Source: Pseudomonadota bacterium (GTDB lineage Bacteria > Desulfobacterota > Desulfarculia > Desulfarculales > JAHJDS01). Taken from it: DNA of 11,288 nucleotides. The position numbers and the translations under genes were made by a program. Position 1 is the first letter of the stretch. The number at the start of each line of letters is the position of its first letter. Location: positions 1-11,288 of the forward strand of contig JAHJDS010000249.1 of assembly GCA_018812395.1 (NCBI GenBank). Direction: 5' to 3'. Shown piece by piece: positions 1 through 5,956 of the stretch. The notes beneath the pieces are model-generated. The model was given only the letters and a program-made list of their open reading frames with translations. It was not told the DNA's origin and made no database searches.

Positions 1-738
1 ACCGGCGCCGGGCTGGTGACCGTGGCCGGGCCGGCGACGCTCAATCAATATTTCGAGGTCAAGCTGACCGAGGTCATGACCGAGCCGCTGGCCGAGACGG
101 CCGAGGGATTTCTGGACGAGGCGGCCGAGGACCGGATCAGGGACCTGCTGACCGAACGTTCGGCCCTGGCCTGGGGGCCGGGGCTGGGCACGACGCCGGC
201 CACGGCCGGGCTGACCCGGCGCCTGTTGTCTTCCATCGACCGGCCGGCGGTCATCGACGCCGACGGGCTCAATCACCTGGTGGATCATCTGCCGGCCCTG
301 CGCCGGGCCGCCGCGCCGCTGGTCTTGACGCCCCACCCGGGCGAGGCGGGCCGCCTGCTGGGCGCGACCGCCAGGGAGGTCCAGGCCGACCGGGTGGCCG
401 CGGTCCGGAGTCTCAGCCGGACCAGCGGCCAGGTGGCCGTCCTGAAGGGGGCCCGGACCCTGGTCGCCGCCCCGGACGGCCGCCTGGCGGTCAATCCCAC
501 CGGCAACGCGGCCCTGGCCTCGGGCGGCTCGGGCGACGTCCTGACCGGGATGATCGGCGCCTTTTTGGCCCAGGGGGCCGAGGCCTTCGAGGCCGCCTGC
601 CTGGGCGTCTACGGCCACGGCCTGGCGGCCGATCTGGCCGCCGACGAGCTGGGCGGCCGGGGCGTCATCGCCGGGGACGTGGCCGAGTTCCTGCCGGCCG
701 TCTGGCGGCTGATCGAGACGGGGCCGGGGGACGGCTGA
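1..738 (+). CDS. nnrD: ADP/ATP-dependent NAD(P)H-hydrate dehydratase, C-terminal part (5' end outside window)
   Basis: The reading frame is open from base 1, so the start lies outside the window; 245 codons are visible. The protein matches the ribokinase-fold NnrD (YjeF C-terminal) family, which dehydrates the damaged cofactor NAD(P)H-hydrate back to NAD(P)H in the cytoplasm. Visible motifs are an entry segment GAGLVTVAGP (about 4-31), LTPHPGEAGRLLG in the middle, and the nucleotide/catalytic loop NPTGN followed by GGSGDVLTGMIG (about 493-558), whose GSGD Asp is the usual catalytic residue. In many bacteria this domain is fused behind an NnrE epimerase domain; whether that holds here cannot be seen. 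The stop TGA (736-738) is one base before the ATG of tsaE, so the two are probably co-transcribed. An internal GTG at 16 is not the true start, because family sequence continues upstream of it. Confidence 0.9.
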   Translation, partial: TGAGLVTVAGPATLNQYFEVKLTEVMTEPLAETAEGFLDEAAEDRIRDLLTERSALAWGPGLGTTPATAGLTRRLLSSIDRPAVIDADGLNHLVDHLPALRRAAAPLVLTPHPGEAGRLLGATAREVQADRVAAVRSLSRTSGQVAVLKGARTLVAAPDGRLAVNPTGNAALASGGSGDVLTGMIGAFLAQGAEAFEAACLGVYGHGLAADLAADELGGRGVIAGDVAEFLPAVWRLIETGPGDG

Positions 739-739
739 G

Positions 740-1231
740 ATGACCCTGACGGGTCATCTCCGCGGCGTGGCGGCCACCCGGGCCCTGGGACGCTATCTGG
801 GCGAGCGGGCCCGTCCCGGCGACGTGGTCCTGCTCGAGGGGGAGCTGGGCGCGGGCAAGACGGTGCTGGCCAAGGGCGTGGCCGAAGGGCTGGGCCTGGA
901 CGAGGCGGTCGTCACCTCGCCCACGTTCACCATCATCAATGAGTACCCGGCCCGCTTGACAATGTACCACGTTGACCTTTACCGTTTGAATGAGGACAGC
1001 GACTTCGAGGCCGAGGGCGTCCTCGACGTCTTGGGCGCCGACGGCCTGGCCGTGGTCGAGTGGGCCGAACGCCTGGGGGATGCCCGGCCGGCCGGGGCGC
1101 TGACCATTCGGCTCGAGTTGGTGGACGGCGACGTCCGCCGGGCGAGCCTGATCGACGAGGGCGGCCGGTGGCTGGACCGGCCGGGACTGACGCGACTGCT
1201 GAGCGTTGAGGACTCTGCTGGAGTTGATTGA
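740..1231 (+). CDS. tsaE: tRNA threonylcarbamoyladenosine biosynthesis ATPase TsaE
   Basis: This 163-residue protein is the cytoplasmic ATPase that works with TsaB and TsaD to place the threonylcarbamoyl group on A37 of ANN-decoding tRNAs. It shows the family P-loop GELGAGKT (residues 34-41, Lys40 and Thr41), the TSPTFTI switch segment (59-65), HVDLYRL (77-83, with Asp79) and VVEWAERL (105-112). The length is close to the usual 140-165 residues, with a slightly long C-terminal tail. The ATG at 740 follows the stop of the upstream gene after one base, with a G-rich weak ribosome site inside that gene. The stop TGA (1229-1231) shares its last A with the ATG of lysC, so coupled translation is likely. 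A dehydratase gene next to tsaE is a common bacterial arrangement. Confidence 0.94.
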   Translation: MTLTGHLRGVAATRALGRYLGERARPGDVVLLEGELGAGKTVLAKGVAEGLGLDEAVVTSPTFTIINEYPARLTMYHVDLYRLNEDSDFEAEGVLDVLGADGLAVVEWAERLGDARPAGALTIRLELVDGDVRRASLIDEGGRWLDRPGLTRLLSVEDSAGVD

Positions 1232-2472
1232 TGGCGATTGTCGTCCAGAAGTACGGCGGCACCTCGGTGGGCACGCTGGAGAAAATCAAGAACGTCGCCC
1301 GCCGGGTGGGGAAAGTCAAGGATGAAGGCCATGACGTGGTGGTCGTCCTGTCGGCCATGGCCGGCGAGACCGACCGCCTGATCGACATGGCTCACGACCT
1401 GGTGCCCGAGCCCGACCCCCGGGAGATGGACATGCTGGTCAGCACCGGGGAGCAGGTGTCGGTCTCCCTGTTCTGCCTGGCCGCCCAAGGCCTGGGTTAC
1501 AAGGCCCGGTCGCTCTTGGGCTACCAGGCCGGGATCCAGACCTCGAGGCTGCACACCAAGGCCCGGATCAAGGACATCGACGCCACCCGCCTGCGGCAGG
1601 AACTGGCCCAGGGCCAGATCGTGGCCGTGGCCGGCTTCCAGGGGCTGGACCGCTTCGGAGACATCACCACCCTGGGCCGGGGCGGGTCCGACACCACGGC
1701 CGTGGCCCTGGCGGCGGCGCTGGGGGCCGAGGTCTGCGAGATTTACACCGACGTGCCGGGCGTGTTCACCACCGACCCGGGCGTCTGCCCCGAGGCCCGC
1801 AAGATGGACTACATTTCCTACGACGAGATGCTCGAGATGGCCTCGCTGGGGGCCAAGGTGCTCGACATCCGCAGCGTGGCCCTGGCCAAGCAGTTCCAGG
1901 TGCCGATTCACGTCCGGTCCACGTTTGAAGATACGGAGGGGACGATGGTGGTCAACGAGGAAAAGATAGCCGAAAAATTGATGGTGTCCGGCGTGGCCTA
2001 TAACAAGAACGAGGCCCGGATCACGGTCCGCGGCCTGCCCGACCAGCCGGGCGTGGCGGCCAAGCTGTTCACCCCCGTGGCCGAGGCGGGCATCGTCGTC
2101 GACATGATCATCCAGAACACCTCGGCCGACGGCCTGACCGACATGACCTTCACCGTCCCCAAGGTCGATTTCACCCAGGCCATGAACCTGGTCACCGAGC
2201 TGGCCACGGGCCTGGGCGCCGCCGACGTCCTGGGCCAGACCGACGTGGCCAAGGTGTCCGTCATCGGCGTCGGCATGCACACCCACGCCGGGGTGGCCAC
2301 CCGGATGTTCAACGCCCTGGCCCAGGAGAACATCAACATCGACCTGATCTCGACCTCGGAGATCAAGGTCAGTTGCCTGATCAACGAGAAGTACACCGAA
2401 CTGGCGGTGCGGACCCTGCACAAGGCCTTCGAGCTGGACCGGGACGCCCCGCCCCGCGAGGAGACACTTTAA
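1231..2472 (+). CDS. lysC: aspartate kinase
   Basis: This 413-residue aspartokinase phosphorylates L-aspartate, the first step to lysine, threonine, methionine and diaminopimelate. The N-terminal kinase domain has KYGGTSVG (7-14), STGEQVS (71-77), the GRGGSDTTA loop (149-157) and the TDVPGVFTTDP nucleotide segment (173-183). Two C-terminal ACT domains follow: one at about 263-330, with DQPGVAAKLF and DMIIQN, and one at about 341-405, with GVGMHTHAGVA and NINIDLISTSEIKVS. These normally bind lysine or threonine for feedback control. I chose the ATG at 1231, with GGAG at 1220-1223 spaced 7 nt; an in-frame TTG just before it is unlikely. The length fits monofunctional enzymes of the B. subtilis/C. 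glutamicum type. An internal start at 1945 may also yield the ACT part as a separate subunit. Confidence 0.96.
   Translation: MAIVVQKYGGTSVGTLEKIKNVARRVGKVKDEGHDVVVVLSAMAGETDRLIDMAHDLVPEPDPREMDMLVSTGEQVSVSLFCLAAQGLGYKARSLLGYQAGIQTSRLHTKARIKDIDATRLRQELAQGQIVAVAGFQGLDRFGDITTLGRGGSDTTAVALAAALGAEVCEIYTDVPGVFTTDPGVCPEARKMDYISYDEMLEMASLGAKVLDIRSVALAKQFQVPIHVRSTFEDTEGTMVVNEEKIAEKLMVSGVAYNKNEARITVRGLPDQPGVAAKLFTPVAEAGIVVDMIIQNTSADGLTDMTFTVPKVDFTQAMNLVTELATGLGAADVLGQTDVAKVSVIGVGMHTHAGVATRMFNALAQENINIDLISTSEIKVSCLINEKYTELAVRTLHKAFELDRDAPPREETL
1935..1947 (+). promoter_or_regulatory. possible internal ribosome site and start for an aspartokinase beta subunit
   Basis: Inside lysC, GGAGGGG (1935-1941) stands 5 nt (counted from GGAGG) before an in-frame ATG at 1945, codon 239. 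Starting there would give a 175-residue product (1945-2472) holding a short linker and both ACT domains. B. subtilis aspartokinase II and C. glutamicum LysC make such a beta subunit from an internal start at about the same place. The signal is seen directly; its use is inference. Purine-rich Glu/Gly codons could give the match by chance. Confidence 0.5.
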
Positions 2473-2553
2473 TCGGCGCGCCGAGGACCGACGCCCGGGT
2501 CTGTGACGCCGAACACTTTCGCGACGGCTTCGGGGCCGATCGGGGTCGACCCC
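2473..2553. repeat. two perfect 12-bp palindromes in the lysC-fbp gap
   Basis: The 133-nt gap between lysC and fbp contains TCGGCGCGCCGA (2473-2484), directly after the lysC stop, and GGGGTCGACCCC (2542-2553). Both are perfect inverted repeats. Neither is followed by a T run, so they are not classical intrinsic terminators. They may be chance in GC-rich DNA, an mRNA end structure, or protein binding sites. I see no clear -35/-10 pair in this gap. Confidence 0.45.
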
Positions 2554-2605
2554 CGGCCGGCGGTCGAGGGGCGGCCGGCCGGGTCGCGCCCGTCAGGAGG
2601 GAGCC

Positions 2606-3618
2606 ATGGAACAGCTAGGCACCACCGTCATCGAATACATCCTCGATGAACAGGCCCAGGCGCCCGAGGCCACCGGCGCCTTCACCAGCCTGCTCTCGGA
2701 GCTGATCGTCGCCGCCAAGATCATCGCCCGCGAGACGCGCAAGGCCGGCCTGCTCGACGTCCTGGGCTCGACCGGCGAGCGCAACGTCCAGGGCGAGCGG
2801 GTCCAGAAGCTGGACGACTACGGCAACAACGTCATCATCTCCCGGATGGGCAACTCGGGGCACCTGTGCGCCATGGTCAGCGAGGAGGTGGCCGACGTCA
2901 TCGAGATCCCGGACCGCTACGGCCAGGGCAACTACGTCCTCGTCTTCGATCCGGTGGACGGCTCGAGCAACATCGACGCCAACGTCTCCATCGGCACCAT
3001 CTTCTCCATCTACCGCCGGGTCAGCGAGGGCGAGGGCTACACCATGGCCGACGTCCTTCAGCCGGGCCGGCGCCAGGTGGCCGCCGGATACATCATCTAC
3101 GGCTCCTCGACCATGCTCGTCTACACCGCCGGCAACGGCGTCCACGGCTTCACCCTCGACCCCTCGGTCGGCGAGTTCCTCCTGTCCCACGAGAACATCC
3201 GCACCCCCGAGCGGGGCAAGATCTTCTCCGTCAACGAGGGCAACTACTACTTCTGGGACGACGACGTCCGGGCCTACGTCGACCACCTCAAGGGCAAGGA
3301 CGGCTCCAAGCCCTATTCCTCGCGCTACATCGGCTCGCTGGTGGCCGACTTCCACCGCAACCTACTCTACGGCGGCATCTTCATGTACCCGGCCGACGGC
3401 AAGGACCCCCGCAAGCCGACCGGCAAACTCCGGCTCATGTGCGAGTGCAACCCCCTGGCCTTTGTCTGCGAGCAGGCCGGCGGCGCCGCCTCGACCGGCG
3501 GCATGCGCATCCTCGACCTCGAGCCCCTGGACATCCACCAGCGGGTGCCGCTCTACATCGGCTCCAAACAGGACGTCGAAGAGGCCGAGGCCTACCTCGG
3601 CGGCGAGCGGCCGCAATA

Positions 3619-3619
<1 letters not shown>
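2606..3619 (+). CDS. fbp: fructose-1,6-bisphosphatase, class I
   Basis: This 337-residue cytoplasmic enzyme hydrolyses fructose 1,6-bisphosphate to fructose 6-phosphate, the committed gluconeogenic step. Class I signatures are clear. SEEV (92-95) and DPVDGSSNID (115-124) supply the metal-binding Glu and Asp residues. YSSRYIGSLVADFHRNLLYGG (237-257) carries the phosphate and sugar contacts, KLRLMCECNPLAFV (274-287) has the metal-ligand Glu280, and AGGAASTGG follows (291-299). The length is typical of about 330-340 residues. The ATG at 2606 has a strong AGGAGGGAG ribosome site (2595-2603), and the N-terminus fits the family. The TAA stop overlaps the ATG of the next gene (TAATG at 3617-3621), so the sugar-nucleotide gene is probably translated with it. 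For a sulfate reducer this enzyme supports hexose synthesis from small organic acids or CO2. Confidence 0.97.
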
Positions 3620-4554
<935 letters not shown>

Positions 4555-4574
4555 CCGCCCCCGCCCTTTTCCAT

Positions 4575-4603
4575 TTGACACTCTCCCCATTTTCCGCTAT
4601 GTT
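4575..4603 (+). promoter_or_regulatory. sigma-70-type promoter for the small ORF and/or qrc operon
   Basis: TTGACA (4575-4580) is a perfect -35 hexamer. After exactly 17 nt comes TATGTT (4598-4603), a 4-of-6 match to the -10 consensus. It sits 20 nt after the UXS stop, in a locally AT-richer patch of an otherwise GC-rich region. The expected start of transcription is near 4610, about 90 nt before the small ORF and about 615 nt before qrcA. Its role in driving qrc is inference. Confidence 0.6.
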
Positions 4604-4698
4604 ACTCGAAATCCGCTTTGGTAAAGGCCGCGTCCGAATGGACCATCGGCCGCCATGAGCCAGATCGGGCCGGCACGTCAACTCCTTGGGGAGGGAGG

Positions 4699-4974
4699 AT
4701 GTTCGACCTCAGCGCCTGGGGTGCCCTCGAGTGGATCCTGATGGGTATCATGGCTTCTTTTTTTTTAGCGCCCCTGCTGGTGGTCGGTCTGATGGTCCTG
4801 GTCCTTGGTCCGGGTATTCTGGTGGCCCGGATCGGCCGTGATGGGGGCGGTTCCTGGGGACTGATTCCCGGGCGCGGCCGGACAAGGCCTTCTTCGCCGG
4901 GCGCGTCGCCACCGTCGAAAGGGGGGTCGGACCTCGGGGGGACCGGACCGGAGGATGGGGCGAACGGACCGTAG
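4699..4974 (+). CDS. putative small single-pass membrane protein (uncertain)
   Basis: This 91-codon ORF starts at ATG 4699, directly behind a purine run GGGGAGGGAGG, so the ribosome site is strong in sequence but tight in spacing. Residues 9-45 or so are very hydrophobic (EWILMGIMASFFLAPLLVV and on), enough for one long or two short membrane passes. The remainder is low-complexity, rich in Gly, Pro and Ser, with no motif that I recognise. A T9 tract (4757-4765) encodes Ser-Phe-Phe-Leu within the hydrophobic part. In its favour are the promoter about 90 nt upstream and the membrane-like segment. Against it are the compositionally poor tail and the lack of any family match that I can recall. 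A longer in-frame form from GTG 4618 is less likely. It may be a leader peptide, a real membrane protein or a chance ORF. Confidence 0.4.
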   Translation: MFDLSAWGALEWILMGIMASFFLAPLLVVGLMVLVLGPGILVARIGRDGGGSWGLIPGRGRTRPSSPGASPPSKGGSDLGGTGPEDGANGP

Positions 4975-4992
4975 TCGGCCCTGACCGACCGC

Positions 4993-5072
4993 TTCAGGGC
5001 GCCGCTTTTCAGGGGGGCTTCAGGGGGGGCTTCTTCAGGGGATAGTCCGATTTCAAGGGGGGAAACGGGGGG
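4993..5072 (+). repeat. degenerate TTCAGGG array with potential G-quadruplex
   Basis: Four TTCAGGG units begin at 4993, 5008, 5019 and 5034, and a fifth variant, TTCAAGGGGGG, begins at 5052. The G runs lie at 5012-5017 (6), 5023-5029 (7), 5038-5041 (4), 5057-5062 (6) and 5067-5072 (6), with loops of 5, 8, 15 and 4 nt. This meets a relaxed intramolecular G-quadruplex pattern on the non-template (mRNA-like) strand. It ends about 153 nt before the qrcA start. The repeat is seen directly; any folding or regulatory role is inference. Confidence 0.65.
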
Positions 5073-5225
5073 TGATCTTCCCCGGAGTGCATCGTTAATT
5101 TCGGCATCCAAACGGCGACCGACGCGGCCGCGCCGTGGGCGGCGCCCGGTGGCCGAAGTGATATGGCGGGGTCGGGGTGACCCGGATTGGTTTAAGGACA
5201 ACGCTCGGTTAGAGGCAGTGCTTCC

Positions 5226-5936
5226 ATGACAGACGAAAAACAAGCCAAAAGCTTTCCGGCCCTGGGTTGGGCCATGTTCGGCGTCGGGTTGGTGGCCTCT
5301 CTGATTGTCGGTTGGCTGGCCTTTCCCTTGGTCCTTTACGGGTCCAAGATGCAGCCCTTGAACTTCAATCACAAGGTTCACATGGCCAACGCCGAAAACG
5401 GGTGCGCCGATTGCCACAAATTCCGGCAAGACGGCACCTTCACCGGAGTGCCGCGGCTGGGCTCTTGTATCAAGTGCCATGAGGAAGCCCAGGGCAGCAC
5501 CGAATCCGAGAAGCTGTTCGTCAAGACCTGGTCTCAGCGGTACAAGAAGGACAAGACCGTCGAAGTGCCGTGGCTGAAGTACTACAAGCAGCAGCCCTGC
5601 GTCTATTTCCCGCACATCGCCCACGTCCGACTCAAGGCCGACGGCGGCTACGACCCGGTCCAGTGCCGGGCCTGCCACGGCGATCACGGCCGGACCACAC
5701 GGCTGCCCTCCTACCAGTACAACCGCCTGACCACGGTCAGCCGGAACGTCTGGGGCTACTGGATCGGCGGCGGCTTCCCGTTAATGCCGCTCAATCCGAA
5801 CCGGCGGATGAAGATGATGACCTGTCAGAACTGTCACGCCCGGGGGTACAAGCTCGTCGGCGCCGGCGGCAAGGTGCTGGTGGAGTACAAGCCGCGCCGT
5901 CAGGACACGAAATCATGTTTCCCCTGCCACAAGTAG
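5226..5936 (+). CDS. qrcA: menaquinone reductase Qrc, multihaem cytochrome c subunit QrcA
   Basis: QrcA is the periplasmic electron-entry subunit of Qrc; it takes electrons from type I cytochrome c3. The 236-residue protein has one N-terminal membrane segment (about 12-38), acting as an uncleaved anchor. The rest is periplasmic, with five CXXCH haem c motifs: C60-H64, C81-H85, C147-H151, C200-H204 and C231-H235. Exactly five other histidines are present (H49, H52, H130, H133, H154), matching five bis-His haems. The D. vulgaris complex is described, as I recall, as having six haems. A lone Cys125 in CVYFPH could be a non-canonical sixth site or unrelated. It is first in the order qrcA-B-C-D, which supports the assignment; ActA of alternative complex III is the nearest relative. 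The stop is followed after 20 nt by qrcB, with AAGAGGAAG as its ribosome site. Confidence 0.93.
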   Translation: MTDEKQAKSFPALGWAMFGVGLVASLIVGWLAFPLVLYGSKMQPLNFNHKVHMANAENGCADCHKFRQDGTFTGVPRLGSCIKCHEEAQGSTESEKLFVKTWSQRYKKDKTVEVPWLKYYKQQPCVYFPHIAHVRLKADGGYDPVQCRACHGDHGRTTRLPSYQYNRLTTVSRNVWGYWIGGGFPLMPLNPNRRMKMMTCQNCHARGYKLVGAGGKVLVEYKPRRQDTKSCFPCHK

Positions 5937-5956
5937 TCAGCTAAGAGGAAGACGAT

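Larger units (their letters stand above)
4555..5225. other. 671-nt gap between the UXS gene and qrcA
   Basis: This stretch separates the housekeeping block from qrc. It contains a sigma-70-like promoter (4575-4603), one doubtful small membrane ORF (4699-4974), a G-rich TTCAGGG array (4993-5072), and a GC-rich stretch up to qrcA with no gene that I can support. The only ribosome signal for qrcA is a modest GAGG at 5212-5215, 10 nt before the ATG. I saw no convincing sigma-54 -24/-12 element or Rex-like palindrome, and no T-tailed hairpin after the UXS gene. Confidence 0.7.

Noticed and set aside
956..985. TTGACA inside tsaE as an internal promoter for lysC
   Set aside because: The hexamer is perfect, but 17 nt downstream there is only TTACCG, a poor -10. 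The bases encode the conserved HVDLYRL region.
1228..1233. TTG start for lysC three bases upstream of the ATG
   Set aside because: The ATG at 1231 gives the standard N-terminus MAIVVQKYGG and a better ribosome-site distance.
979..2421. Long minus-strand open frame opposite lysC (480 codons)
   Set aside because: Its composition (Gly/His/Asp/Val/Gln-rich, no motifs) is that of an antisense shadow of a GC-rich gene, and lysC is certain. The same holds for long minus-strand frames opposite fbp, UXS and qrcB-D.
2542..2553. GGGGTCGACCCC as a terminator of lysC
   Set aside because: It is a perfect palindrome with no loop room and no following T run, so intrinsic termination is unlikely.
2866..3618. 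Upstream extension of the UXS reading frame through fbp, giving a 562-residue protein
   Set aside because: The extension lies wholly inside fbp in another frame and is Arg/Gly/Pro-rich, as expected for GC-rich shadow sequence. The Rossmann motif begins right after the ATG at 3619.
4918..5072. CRISPR-like array in the G-rich repeat region
   Set aside because: The units are only about 7-11 nt with spacers of a few bases and no cas genes nearby; it is a short degenerate repeat.
5187..5215. TTGGTT...TAGAGG as a qrcA promoter
   Set aside because: The -10 match is poor, and the start of transcription would fall almost on the ATG, leaving no room for the ribosome site.
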